DNA of 64,000 nucleotides from NCBI RefSeq assembly GCF_009727055.1, contig NC_052357.1:15171021-15235020 (forward strand). Direction: 5' to 3'. Under the pieces are notes generated by a model. That model saw only the letters and a list, made by a program, of their open reading frames with translations, was not told where the DNA came from and ran no database searches. Both the position numbers and the translations under genes were made by a program. Source of the DNA: Benincasa hispida (taxonomy: Eukaryota > Streptophyta > Magnoliopsida > Cucurbitales > Cucurbitaceae). This document shows positions 22,320 through 32,178 of the stretch, piece after piece. Every line of letters starts with the position of its first letter. Positions within the stretch are counted from its first letter, which is position 1.

Positions 22320-23994
22320 TGATAACGGGCAGAAATGTACGTTATTACAGTATTAAGTTATTAAACAATGAAGATTTGCGTTGATAAAATATGTTAGATT
22401 GCGTTCAAAAAGCATTAAGTTCATAATATTGCGGTTGCATGCGTTCATCACATTAGAATAGTTAAGTTTAATATTTTTATGCAGAATATGCGTTAACGCA
22501 GGGCAAAAAGTGGGATCACAAGAAATCAATGGTCGAGCGTAGCATTACCGCACGGCTTTGCGGTGATTTGTGTTCGCAAACATCTGCCCAAGAAAGATTG
22601 CCGCATAGAGTCGGCGTAACTTTGTGGGTGCATCTGGGTGAAAAGAATAATTAATCACGATGGGACAGAAAGCTAATGACGGTCGAATCTGAATTAAGTT
22701 GACAAGCTGCTAACAATAACAAGTACACTCAACTTTTCGGTGACAAATATTTGGCGCATCAGTCAGAGAATTAAAGCCATATCATCTTTGCAATCATAAG
22801 CGAGAAGCCGCCTTTCACCCCGAAGCTCTATAAATACCAAAGGAATCCTTCAGAAAAGGGGTTTGGTTCGGTTCAGTTCAGCTAGTTCAGCAAGTTCTTG
22901 TTCATAGTTTTCTTTGATTTCTAAGAAGGCGGAGCTAGAGAAGAGAAGAGACGTCGGAAGATTGCTCAAGGCAACTCGAGAGAGAACCCGGAGGCGTAGA
23001 AAGCAGAGAATGGGCCGACTCTCGCGAAAGCGAGATTATCTTTTGAACCAGAGTAGAAAAGACAGTGTAAAAGCCTGGGAAGCAAGAGATTGCTACCAGG
23101 CTCTTCATTCTCTTCTTGCATTGTTATTTTGTACTTCAACTTTATATTTATACAATGGAAGTTCTTATTCTAGATCTGTTCACTCTCTTAGCACGCATGA
23201 GTAGCTAAACTTGTCGAATGGGTTGAAAAGAACTAAGCTAACATGACCTAGGATCTTCATTGCTTGTGATTATCTTGTTTTATGCTGTGCCCAACATCCC
23301 TTTAGAACTACTCAAGAGAGAGTCTAAAGAAAGAACCTAAGACTTGAGAGAGCTAGGTTAGAATCTAGACTCAAGAGAGCAAGATTAGATCTACATAAAC
23401 AAGAGATAGGGACTTAGAGATAAGCTCTGTTTGCCAACATACATCGCATGCACCCTAGAGATATGTTACGATATTATGTGGTCATCTTATTTGTGTGTGT
23501 GTCATTTTGTCATCGCATTGGTAACAATAGAGGCTTATGTATAGGTCCTATAGACTCATCGCGTATATCGCATACATTCTAGCCTTAGAAGCCGTAGCAT
23601 TCGCGTCGAGAGATGGTTTACTATTGTATGTGTGTTACATGGTCACATAACATGAATGCATCCTAGGAAGTGTTAGTCGAACCCTTCTCAACCCGTTCAT
23701 CGCATACTCATCGCATCCTCCATTTTATCAACTCTTTTCGAGACTCTGCCGCTTTTGTTTATTTTTCATTACTGCAAACAACAACACCAAACAACTATTT
23801 GATTTACCGGTTACCACAAAGTCTTTTGATAAATTACCACCGCATATTGTTTTCCCAAGTCCCTGAGTTCGACCCTGAACTTATTAGAAAACTCAGTGGG
23901 TTTATACTTGGATTCCACTGAGAAAGCTTGATTACTCAATGCATTTTCATCACTACATTTCATCCATAATTTCATCTCATAAAATAACGCATCA
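22320..23994 (+). repeat. Athila LTR, 3' side
   Basis: Starts TGATAACGGGCAGAAATG and ends AACGCATCA, with a TATA box CTATAAATA at 22828-22836. It differs from the 5' LTR throughout, roughly one base in five by eye. The right flank GTAGC lies within copia gag codons, so this LTR was inserted into a copia element. Confidence 0.85.
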
Positions 23995-24348
23995 GTAGCA
24001 TATAATTCTTCCAGTTTAGTCCATATCCTATAGGCTGTTTCTTGATCTAAAACTTGTCTTAAAACACTACCACTAAGGTATACGAAAAACGTACCATAAG
24101 CTGCCAGCTCCCAATCTTCTTTTTATTGAGCTGTCACTGAGGCTGGGAGAGTTGATGAGTCAAGGAGAGCTCTGTGAGCCTTCTGTTGGCCGAGAATTGC
24201 TTTGATTTTGGCCTTCTATAGGCCAAAATCTCCTTTGCCATCTAATTTATCTACTTCGAATCTTGCTACAGACATCTTAGAGTGAAAAACTTGAATCTTG
24301 AATCTTCAAGAACTGCAATCTTGTAAGTCTTTTGCTCTGATACTACTT
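23995..24348 (-). pseudogene. Copia gag 5' fragment with PBS (truncated)
   Basis: On the minus strand, from about 24275 it reads MSVARFEVDKLDGKGDFGL, then AILGQQKAHRALLDSS and AYRIWTKLEELYAT. This is the start of a Ty1/copia gag with the UBN2-type fold. Stops interrupt it, and it is cut at 23995 by the Athila 3' LTR. A tRNA-iMet-type PBS (GTAGTATCAGAGC, one base from TGGTATCAGAGC) precedes it at 24334-24346. Confidence 0.8.
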
Positions 24349-25017
24349 TGTTGAGCTAGCAAACTTGATATTTTGAATTATAAAAGCTCAAATGATGAAA
24401 TGTTAGCCCCTTTTGCCGATCCAAATCGTGAACTACCAATTTGTTGTGCCCCAAATTAAATTGGTTGGTAGAAACTTTGTCCTTCTTGCTCCACGATCTT
24501 CAGCTAATGTGCAACACGTGGAATGATCCACTATCTTCTGCCTGATGGAAGAAAAAAAACTTCTGTTTCTAATCGAAAATTTTTCAAAACAATTAATTTC
24601 TTTCTCTCTCTCATGCTCTTTATTGTTTTGCAGAAATCTTTTGCTAACTCTTTCTTTCTCTCTGATTATTTTGAGTGATTGTTAAGAGTATGAAGAAGAA
24701 GAAGAGGAAGAGATCTATTGATGATATATGTGGTTCGACAAAACACTGGCTACATCCACGGGAAGGAGAAGAGTTTTATTCAAGAGCTAAGTCACACATT
24801 TCTTTACACATGTTTTAGCTTTCTTGTAAGCTTTTGTAAGTTGTTTCTACAAATTGTAAATGATGCATATTTATACATTTTGTCTGATACAAGTAGTTAC
24901 AAAAAAACTGTAAAGAAAAAGTAAAAGACTGTTGAATATTCGGTTGAATGCTTGAACTTATTTTACTTCAGAGTACATGCCCGAGTGTTGGCAATATTAT
25001 ATGGCATCTCTTCAACA
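24349..25017 (-). repeat. Copia 5' LTR (669 bp)
   Basis: On the minus strand it starts TGTTGAAGAGATGCC at 25017 and ends TAGCTCAACA at 24349, immediately followed by the PBS. The terminal TG...CA and the PBS make this a 5' LTR. It belongs to a different copia family from the 1.8 kb LTRs elsewhere in the window. Its right flank is LRR-coding relic sequence. Confidence 0.85.
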
Positions 25018-25190
25018 TCTTTCCTTAATTCATTGTGAAAATGTAAAGAGCATACTAGAATAGATTGTCAACCTCACCTCGCTCACATATTTGAGTATTT
25101 GGTATTGTGAAAATCTAACTTTATTACTAGAAGGGATTCAACACATCCATAATTTAAAAGACTTAAGTATAAGTGGATACTTGAAGCAAT
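25018..25190 (+). pseudogene. LRR-coding relic of an NLR resistance gene
   Basis: Plus-strand translation from 25019 gives LSLIHCENVKSILE, stop, IVNLTSLTYLSIWYCENLT, LLLEGIQHIHNLKDLSISG. The pattern LxxLxIxxCxNLxxLxEGIxxLxxLxxLxI is that of C-terminal LRRs of RGA-type NLRs and resembles the LRRs of the gene at 31.2-32.1 kb. It is cut on the left by the copia LTR, has one internal stop and ends at a TAA near 25190. It marks a second, destroyed NLR copy upstream. Confidence 0.7.
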
Positions 25191-26262
25191 AAGCAATCTT
25201 TGAAAAATCACAAGTTCATACACAAAAATTCACCAAATCACATTGAGGATATGCATAGGTAGCCTCAAAAGGTCCAATAAGATGTCCTTGTATGTTGATT
25301 TACATTATTTGTTGTGCGTAGGCCTATGTTGGAGGTGGAGAATGACATTTCAAGTGGTCTGCTAAAACCTCATCTCCGATTCTCTCTCAAAGTTATGGAT
25401 TGAACACTTTTTTTCTGAAGAAGTGTAAGCTCTTCTTTTAGTCAGTTTTCTATAGTGGGGTGAACACTGCTCATATAGTTCAAAGAACAAATCCCAATAT
25501 TTATATAACCCCAAATTGGTGTGCGTTATCGTGTACTCCTAACTTTCTTTTCGTAGAATGAATTTCTATTAGGTTTGGGATATGATTAGAGTGCTAAGCA
25601 TGTGATAACTTAGTTGAGATATTTGAGTGTACCTTCTGACTTCTCTTTATATATCATCCAATTTATTGCTAAAAAAATATATTTTTATTTGTTCCATACA
25701 TATTATTGATTGTGAAGATTTTGACTATGATCATGTGACTTTTTACTCCTTAATTTGAGGAGGTTTTCCACGTTAAAATTGTTGGTGTTTTGTGTGTTGT
25801 TTTATTTTATTCTCAACTTATTTAATTTATTGAATGTTACTCCTCAATTTGAGGAGGTACATATAAATTGTTGACATCATTGAGTCGCCCAACAAATTTT
25901 GCAGTTTATCTTTATCTTTTTCAAAGTTTTTTTTTTTTTTTTCATTTTTTTACTTTGTCCATTTATTGCTTTTTGTGATTTGATTTCAAACAGATGAAGA
26001 ATCAATTAGACGTTCTGAAATTGTCATAACTTTATTACAATCCTGTTGTTTTGTTTCTTTTTATCCTATATTCCACTTTTTTCAATCAATTTTTTCTTTT
26101 TTAAAGTTGATTTACATTTGAGAAAAAAAGGGAGAAACAGAAGAAAAAGCATCCGACAAAATTGGTACAACAACATTATTATCTGACCAGTGCAAATACC
26201 ATAATTTTTTTGAGACAATTGCAAACATAAACATAAGTATGAATAGATATAACATAATAAAA
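25191..26262. other. Non-coding, AT-rich stretch
   Basis: No frame with coding character and no LTR termini are seen. From about 25870 it is similar to 57080-57300 (shared words TTTTTCAAAGTTT, TGATTTGATTTCAAA and ACTTTATT). It is therefore the start of a duplicated segment that also contains the CER1-like exon and the SINE site. Confidence 0.5.
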
Positions 26263-26455
26263 AAAAATAATTATAAATATGGCAAAATTTAAATAGTCTA
26301 TCGGTTATAGAATATATTATTGGTAGGAATCTATCAGTGATAGACCATATCACTAGTAAGAGTCTCTATCAACCATAGAAGTCTATCGCTGATAGACTTG
26401 GCTATATTTATAATTTTTTTTAAATGATGCTAAACACTAGGTTATTATTCTTTAA
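26263..26455 (+). repeat. MITE-like repeat with CTATC-GATAG inverted words, copy 1
   Basis: Contains TAAATATGGCAAAATTTAAAT, several (T)CTATCnnTGATAG palindromes and GCTATATTTATAATTTTTTTT, followed by TGCTAAACACTAGGTTATTATTC. A second copy in the same orientation lies at 26925-27060. The two flank the CER1-like exon. I assign them to a short non-autonomous repeat type without naming a superfamily. Confidence 0.55.
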
Positions 26456-26480
26456 AAATGTTATCAATTGCAATTATCCT

Positions 26481-26498
26481 AATTATTATTATTATTAC

Positions 26499-26528
<30 letters not shown>
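26481..26528. repeat. (ATT)n microsatellite
   Basis: About sixteen ATT/TTA triplets with one interruption (ACT). It is absent from the paralogous segment at 57.4 kb. Confidence 0.9.
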
Positions 26529-26529
<1 letters not shown>

Positions 26530-26677
26530 AATCCCAAACACATATTTTTAATGAAAGCTAAAATTGTGGTATCAATAATTAGACATTACAAATATTAGCT
26601 CCCTTCATTCCAACATTGATCACATCTCTGTTGAGCCTTCATTCCAATGGATCATATTTTTTTTAACCTATTGATAG

Positions 26678-26815
26678 ATGGTTGATGGAAGTAGTTTAGC
26701 AGCTGCTATTGTGGTCAATACAATCCCAAAAGCCACAAAAAAAGTGCTTCTTAGAGGACACCTTTCTAAGGTTGCTTATGCCATTGCAGATGCCCTTTGT
26801 CAATTGGGTTTGCAG
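26678..26815 (+). pseudogene. CER1: Isolated exon of a CER1-like (ECERIFERUM 1, aldehyde decarbonylase) gene
   Basis: Exactly 46 codons lie between an AG acceptor (26676-26677) and a GT donor (26816-26817): MVDGSSLAAAIVVNTIPK, then ATKKVLLRGHLSKVAYAIAD, then ALCQLGLQ. CER1/CER3-type proteins, which make cuticular alkanes at the ER, have a segment of the form VVDGSSLAxAxVxNSIPKxTxxVLLRGxLSKVA at the start of their C-terminal WAX2 domain. I find no adjacent CER1 exons within reach, so this is a stranded exon from a broken or transduplicated gene. It has no stop or frameshift. Confidence 0.75.
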
Positions 26816-26924
26816 GTCTCCCTTTCTAAAAGTATATTAGGGATTTAATTTGCATATCTAGCCTTTTTAAGAAATTATTTAAAAAAATTTGCAAAAATAA
26901 TATCGAGCCTAAAATATTTGCAGA

Positions 26925-27060
26925 TATAGTAAAATTTAAATTCGGCTTTTGAAATCTACCAATAATAGACCATATAGCTAGTAGGAGTATATCATTGATA
27001 GATTTTGCTATATTTGCAATTCTTTTAAAATATTGTTGTACACTTAATTATTATCCCTTA
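26925..27060 (+). repeat. MITE-like repeat, copy 2
   Basis: Same order of words as copy 1: GATATAGTAAAATTTAAAT, an AATAGACCATAT and AGTAGGAGTATATC pair, ATTGATAGATTTTGCTATATTTGCAATTC, then TTGTACACTTAATTATTATCCC. It is shorter than copy 1 by some of the inner palindromes. Confidence 0.55.
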
Positions 27061-27532
27061 CCCAACGTAATTATTCAAAAAAAAAAAAATCAAGAAATCA
27101 AAATATTTTCAAAATTAGTCTAAATTTTATAATACTTTGGTTCTTTTCTCTCTCTTTAGCCACATATATATAGTTTCATCTTTTGTTCACACATGACTAA
27201 TATTTTGCAATATTGATAATTTTTTCTAGAGAAAATTTGTTAAATAAACTCTAAAAAAATGAGAATATATAGCTTCTTCTTTAAAACCAAGTTTTTTTCC
27301 TAAGCATTCTTTTTCATTCATTTTCAAAAGATATCAAATATATGTTATTGTATTTATTTAGTACTCAGTTTGATTTTTTTATTTAAAAAAAAAAAATACG
27401 TCACATGTGGTTACCTTGTATGAGAATGAGCATAAGAAGCTTAAATCAAAGGTCACTACCAATTCTAACAACTTGGTCCTTGCAAAAACTACTACTTCTT
27501 GATTTGGGGAAGTTTTTTTACATTAAAAAATA

Positions 27533-27642
27533 ATTTTTTCTTTTTAAAGGTATTGTAATTAAAGTGTGGGATGAGGGATCGAACCTCAAACTACGAAGCT
27601 AATAGTATGAACACTGTGTCAGTTGAGGTACACTCTTATTGA
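27533..27642 (-). mobile_element. tRNA-derived SINE with 14 bp target duplications
   Basis: On the minus strand it has an A-box-like GTACCTCAACTGACACAGTG (near 27613-27632) and a B box GGTTCGATCC (27585-27576), then an A-rich tail at the 27533 end. It is flanked by TACATTAAAAAATA at 27519-27532 and 27643-27656, a perfect 14 bp duplication typical of LINE-mobilised insertion. The internal boxes would recruit RNA polymerase III. The paralogous segment near 57717 has one copy of the target and no SINE. Confidence 0.85.
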
Positions 27643-27656
27643 TACATTAAAAAATA

Positions 27657-29265
27657 TCGTTATTATTGTAGTTGTTCTAATTTATATTTGGTAATTAATT
27701 CCTATTAGATATTCGTATATGCAAGGGACATAATTGACCATTTAAACAAAAGTCATGCCTATATATAAGTATTGTCTTATCGGAAAAAAAAGTGTAGTCA
27801 TTCTTTAGATGCTTACACAATTCAATAAAACAAATTGTTATTTTTACAATTTAAACAAGACCTAAAAACTACGATTTTTAAGTCTTATTTGGTAATCATT
27901 TCGTTAGTTTTATGCTTTTAACATTTATGCTTGTTTTATTCGAATTTTCTCACCACGGTTTTGACTTTTTTTAAAACAAATATTTGAATTCTTAATAAAA
28001 AAAATAAAAAACAGAAACAACTTTTAAAAAACTATACATATTTTTAGTTTTCAAATTTTAATTTTGTTTTCGAAAACAATGGTAAAAAAATGGACATGTA
28101 TGACATCAAAATGAATAAAGTACAAAATTAGGGTTTGAATATTTTGATACGTCTTCAAAATAAAATAGGACTAACTACAATTTTTAATATTTTCTTATTC
28201 CTCCCATAATTCGCTATGAGGAAAATTTAATCTTAATTTGTAATAAATTAAAACTAACTTGTTTTCTTAAAAATGTATAATGGATGTTAATTGAAAGAAA
28301 GGAAAGAAAATGTAATTAAAGTAGAAAGAGAAAAAAAATAAAGACGATATAGATACACTCATCTTTGTGCATCATTTCTCATCACTTATATAAGAAAAAT
28401 TAAAATATCAAAAAAAGAAAAATGCAAAATTCGTTAATCATAAATGATGATATTTTTTATGTACTTATATTTTTTTGTTTTTTCATAAAAAACAAAAGAA
28501 GAAAAGAAATGCACCAACTATTCAGAAGCAATGTGGATGAAATAGATCTACCAAAAAATAAAAATAAAAAATAAAAAATAAAAAGTTTTGCTATTTCTAC
28601 CTAATTAAAAAAAAAAAAGAAAAAGAAAAAGAAAAAGAAAAACTCTTGCTACATTTGTGATTCATAAATGCTTTGGCTACCAATCATAATTCGTACACGG
28701 CACCTAATCTATTTTTTTCGCTTTTATTGAGTGCAACATTGGCTCTACAATAAATGGACATAACCCAATTGCAGCAATTTTTTTTTAATTAATTTGTTTA
28801 AATTTAGAGTGAGATGAGAATACCATCCAACAAAAAAGGCAACGTGTCTTAAAATCGTAATTGACCCAAAAGCTGAAATATGAAGAAGAGCCTCCAACAT
28901 TATAAGGATTTGAACCTAGGATATCCTGAATCAACCTACTCTGATCACCAATTAACCCAAAAGCTTAAGTTTGTGGGCGAAGGAGAATTTAATTATATCA
29001 TCTAACATTACCCTCATTGGTAAGTTTGAAATATGAAGAAAAGCAAAATCAATAGAAATATGAACAACAATGCAAGATAAATTTAATTATATCATTTAAC
29101 ACTCTCATCACTTGTGGGCTTGAAATGAAGAAGAACAAGTAAAAATCCAGATTAATCCATTTGGTCAATTGGAGATGAGAATGCTATCAAACAAAAAAGC
29201 CAAACTGTGAATAAAGTTTGGGACCAAGTTTAGTGATACTCTCGAACAAATGATCTTCTCTTTTC
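27657..29265. other. AT-rich intergenic stretch upstream of the NLR
   Basis: No coding frame is seen. It contains an (AAAAG)n run at about 28608-28641 and A-rich runs near 28560. A repeat-like piece at 28860-29170 holds twice the phrase AATTTAATTATATCAT(C/T)TAACA. Words near 27880-28060 recur inverted at about 56510-56720, suggesting another short dispersed repeat. Confidence 0.5.
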
Positions 29266-29269
29266 TCAC

Positions 29270-29277
29270 TATATAAA
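29270..29277 (+). promoter_or_regulatory. TATA box of the NLR pseudogene
   Basis: TATATAAA about 83 bases before the first ATG (29360), in a suitable position for a start site near 29300 and a short leader. It is the only strong TATA-like word just upstream. Confidence 0.5.
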
Positions 29278-29359
29278 GTGTTTGGGTGAGCAATTATCAT
29301 AAACACGATAATATATGTTGTTTGTTGCCTTTAAAATCATCTAGAGAAAATTTTAACAT

Positions 29360-29902
29360 ATGGCGCTCGAAGGAATTCTTTCCAATGTTGGGGGTGAGAT
29401 CTTGAAGAAGCTAGGCTCGCAAGCTTTAGAATGCCTTGGAATGCTATGCGGACTCAACGATGATCTTCACAAACTCAGGAGCAATGTTTCATCCATTCAA
29501 GCTGTACTTCGTGATGCAGAGCAGCGTCAAATCAAAGGCGATTATTCTGTGAAGGATTGGCTTGAAAAGTTGGGAGACGTTTTTTACAACATCGAGGATG
29601 CGCTTGATGAAATCTCTACTGAGGCTCTCCGACGAGAAGTGATGACCAGAGGGAAAAATGCAAAACAGGTTAGGATCTTCTTCTCCAATTCTAACCAACT
29701 TGCATTTAACTATAGGATGGCGTGTCAAGTCAAGAAAATTAATGAGAGTCTAGATGTTATTTCTGAAGAAAAAAATAAGTTTCATTTCAATGTAAATGCT
29801 GAAGTGAGGATATCAAATGCTTTATCTCGTCCAATTGAGATGGGACGGGAAACTCACTCTTCTTTAAGTGGGGAGAAAGTGTTGGGAGGGATGATGATAT
29901 GA
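29360..29902 (+). CDS. NLR part 1: Rx-type coiled-coil domain
   Basis: 180 codons starting MALEGILSNVGGEIL. Heptad-like CC with LRSNVSSIQAVLRDAEQRQ at residues 39-57 and the EDVID-equivalent EDALDE at residues 79-84. The last residues after GEKVLGG are frameshift product (MMI, then TGA at 29900-29902). Read alone it would make a CC-only protein. The start is the first ATG after the TATA box and agrees with the normal N-terminus of the family. Confidence 0.8.
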   Translation: MALEGILSNVGGEILKKLGSQALECLGMLCGLNDDLHKLRSNVSSIQAVLRDAEQRQIKGDYSVKDWLEKLGDVFYNIEDALDEISTEALRREVMTRGKNAKQVRIFFSNSNQLAFNYRMACQVKKINESLDVISEEKNKFHFNVNAEVRISNALSRPIEMGRETHSSLSGEKVLGGMMI

Positions 29903-31155
29903 GCTACCTAAAAAACCTTTTACTAGCACAGGATGATACGAATGCAAAAGCTAATGTTTCATTCATTGCCATTGTTGGAATGGGTGGAATCAGTAAAACA
30001 ACCTTGGCTAAAGCTCTCTACAATGATAAACATGTCTCTGATTGTTTTAATACAAGAATTTGGATTTGGGTTTCTGATCAATTCGACACAAATACAATAT
30101 TGAAAAAGATAATAGAATCAGCAACTGGACAGAACCCTAAAGTAGAAGGAAGGGAAGCTTTGAATATAATGCTTCAAAAAGTGATTGAAAAGAAAAAGTA
30201 TTTGTTAGTTATGGATGATGTATGGAATGAAACAGAGAATGAGTGGGAGAATTTGAAAAACTTGTTAATGCTTGGCGCAAGTGGGAGTAAGGTTTTGATC
30301 ACTAAGCGTGATACTAAAGAAGTTGCAGAAGTCAAAATAGTCTCTTTAAAAGACTTACCTGAGGACCGTTCTTGGTTGTTGTTTAAGGAAGTGGCTTTCA
30401 AAGAAACTGACTTGGAATCAACAAATAAAAATATGATACAATTGGGAAAGGAAATTTCAGAAAAATGTGGAGGTATTCCTCTTATAATAAGACACATAGG
30501 ACGCTTATTATATGGGAAAACTTCAGTACAAGATTGGGCATTCATCAAGGATAATGAACTTTTAAATGTCACTCGTGATCAAAACAATAATGATGGTCAT
30601 GTGATATCAACATTAAAATTGAGCTATAACTATTTGCCACCGAATTTAAAGCAGTGTTTTGCCTACACATCCTTATTTCCCACAGGATGTATAATTAGTT
30701 CAGATGAATTGATTAGACAATGGGTGGCTCAAGGTTTTATCAAATCATCAAATGGAGGAAAATCTATGGAGGATATGGGGAAGGACTACTTAAATGAATT
30801 ATGTTGGAGGTTTTTCTATGAAATTTCCAGTGATGATATTGTTTCTATGCATGATGTGATGCGTGATCTTGCAAGAGAAGTAGCTGGAAAGAAATTATAC
30901 ATGCGTGGAGATCCAAAAAATGAATATGTTGTGAGTGAACAAACTCATCATATTTCATTTGACTATAAAATAAAATCATGGAGAGATATTCTATCCAAAT
31001 TACGTCCAGCCAAAGGATTAAGAACGTTCCTTTTATTCAATTCATATGATAAAAGTATTGTCCATTCATATAAGGTGAGTCAAGTGGAAGAAATTGTTTT
31101 GAACGGACTATTTTCCAACTTTCCACGTTTGCGAGTTTTAGATTTTAGAAACTGA
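29899..31155 (+). CDS. NLR part 2: NB-ARC domain
   Basis: 418 codons; the apparent ATG at 29899 is an internal Met, and codons from 29887 (RDDD) also belong here. Motifs: P-loop GMGGISKTT (27-35), RNBS-A WIWVSDQF (55-62), kinase-2 YLLVMDDVW (101-109), RNBS-B GSKVLITKRD (129-138), GLPL-type CGGIPLIIR (190-198), RNBS-D CFAYTSLFP (253-261) and MHD at 317-319. The kinase-2 aspartates and the MHD are intact; the P-loop Gly-to-Ser change should weaken nucleotide binding. It ends at the TGA after DFRN. Confidence 0.85.
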   Translation: MSYLKNLLLAQDDTNAKANVSFIAIVGMGGISKTTLAKALYNDKHVSDCFNTRIWIWVSDQFDTNTILKKIIESATGQNPKVEGREALNIMLQKVIEKKKYLLVMDDVWNETENEWENLKNLLMLGASGSKVLITKRDTKEVAEVKIVSLKDLPEDRSWLLFKEVAFKETDLESTNKNMIQLGKEISEKCGGIPLIIRHIGRLLYGKTSVQDWAFIKDNELLNVTRDQNNNDGHVISTLKLSYNYLPPNLKQCFAYTSLFPTGCIISSDELIRQWVAQGFIKSSNGGKSMEDMGKDYLNELCWRFFYEISSDDIVSMHDVMRDLAREVAGKKLYMRGDPKNEYVVSEQTHHISFDYKIKSWRDILSKLRPAKGLRTFLLFNSYDKSIVHSYKVSQVEEIVLNGLFSNFPRLRVLDFRN

Positions 31156-31167
31156 AGAATTCTTAAA

Positions 31168-32178
31168 GTGACAGAGTCTATAAAAAAGCTTAAACATCTT
31201 CGATATCTAGATATCTCGAGAAATGTTCATATTGAATCACTTCCAAACTCCATCAAGAAACTGCAAAATCTGCAAACATTAAATGTAACAGGCTGTTATA
31301 AATTAAAGGAGTTGCCAAGGGACATTACAAGCAATCTCGTAAATCTTAGACATATTGTTTTTGATCCCCTTAACCAAGCCATCCAAATGCCAAGAGGGAT
31401 GGAGAAGTTGAGATGTCTACAAACATTAAGTTTATTTGTGTTGGATTGTGAAAATTTCAATAAGTTAAGGAAATTCAATGAGCTGAATTGTTTTATAGAA
31501 GATTTAAGAATCATAGGTTTAGAGCAGTTGAGGTGTAGTACTCCATCAGAAGTCAGGTTAGTAAACTTGAAAGACAAAAGAGGTCTCCTATATTTGACAC
31601 TTGAATGGAAATTGGGGACGAATAAAAATGAAAGTGAGGGAGAACAGGAAAGAGTAATGGAAGGCTTAGAACCACATACAAGTGTTGAGCACTTGAACAT
31701 TAGAGGTTACTGTGGAGTAAGATTGCCCAATTGGGTGTCCAAGACCTCGAGTTTGAAGTACTTATCTACAATTGAAATTACAAATTGTCATAGGTTGCAA
31801 CATCTAACTCAGCTTTCCCACCACGAGGCTCTCAAAAGTCTACTTCTAAAGGGCTTAACATCTCTCATGAGTATATCGGAATGGATTGGCACCATCACTT
31901 CTCTTGAAACCCTATCTATTACGAAATGTCCGAAATTAAAATCATTGCCGGAGGAAATGCGACGACTCAATTGTTTGAAGTTCGTTTGCATAGTGGACTG
32001 CCCTCAACTTGACGAGAGATGCAAGGAGGGAGGAGAGGATTGGCCTAACATTTCCCACGTTCACAACTTTGTTTACTGGATGAGGAGGATCACACCACAC
32101 ACTTCTTCAGGTCTTTCTTTTCTCACAATCCCATTTTCCATCTTTCATATACACATTTTGATTATGATTAAAATATAA
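31168..32178 (+). CDS. NLR part 3: leucine-rich repeats
   Basis: In the same frame as the NB-ARC piece, downstream of the TGA. About ten LRRs, starting [16 protein letters not shown] and [19 protein letters not shown] and ending [37 protein letters not shown]. The last is the usual C-terminal phrase of RGA-type NLRs. The codons after about 32110 (hydrophobic [18 protein letters not shown]) look like intron read-through, since a GT follows TTCTTCAG at 32112. Confidence 0.8.
   Translation: MTESIKKLKHLRYLDISRNVHIESLPNSIKKLQNLQTLNVTGCYKLKELPRDITSNLVNLRHIVFDPLNQAIQMPRGMEKLRCLQTLSLFVLDCENFNKLRKFNELNCFIEDLRIIGLEQLRCSTPSEVRLVNLKDKRGLLYLTLEWKLGTNKNESEGEQERVMEGLEPHTSVEHLNIRGYCGVRLPNWVSKTSSLKYLSTIEITNCHRLQHLTQLSHHEALKSLLLKGLTSLMSISEWIGTITSLETLSITKCPKLKSLPEEMRRLNCLKFVCIVDCPQLDERCKEGGEDWPNISHVHNFVYWMRRITPHTSSGLSFLTIPFSIFHIHILIMIKI

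Larger units (their letters stand above)
16043..23994 (+). mobile_element. Athila-type Ty3/gypsy element, internally deleted and probably chimeric
   Basis: 5' LTR 16043-17711, pol remnant 17712-20941, non-coding part, polypurine tract 22306-22319, 3' LTR 22320-23994. The PBS, gag and the front half of protease are absent, as the 5' LTR end is joined directly to protease C-terminal codons. The flanking 5-mers are GTAAT and GTAGC (3 of 5 match), and the two LTRs differ visibly (5' LTR of subfamily A, 3' LTR intermediate). Together these favour a recombination product of two elements over one simple insertion. Confidence 0.8.
29360..32178 (+). pseudogene. CC-NBS-LRR disease resistance gene (RGA type), broken by one frameshift and one stop
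   Basis: About 930 codons in three open pieces encode a coiled-coil NLR immune receptor of the RGA1-RGA4 kind (cytosolic pathogen-effector sensing in the family). The order is Rx-type CC, NB-ARC, then LRRs, without introns up to 32110. Lesions: a one-base loss in the GGAGGG run at 29885-29890 shifts the frame between CC and NB-ARC, and a TGA at 31153-31155 ends the frame at the first LRR. In addition the P-loop reads GMGGISKTT, with Ser (AGT, 29992-29994) where the family has Gly. A TATA box lies upstream. Truncated alleles can still be expressed, and sequencing error could explain the one-base loss, but the stop and the P-loop change point to a pseudogene. Confidence 0.85.

Noticed and set aside
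30174..30572. 132-codon minus-strand frame opposite the NLR NB-ARC
   Set aside because: Shadow of the sense gene; no independent features. The same applies to 31296-31700 opposite the LRRs.
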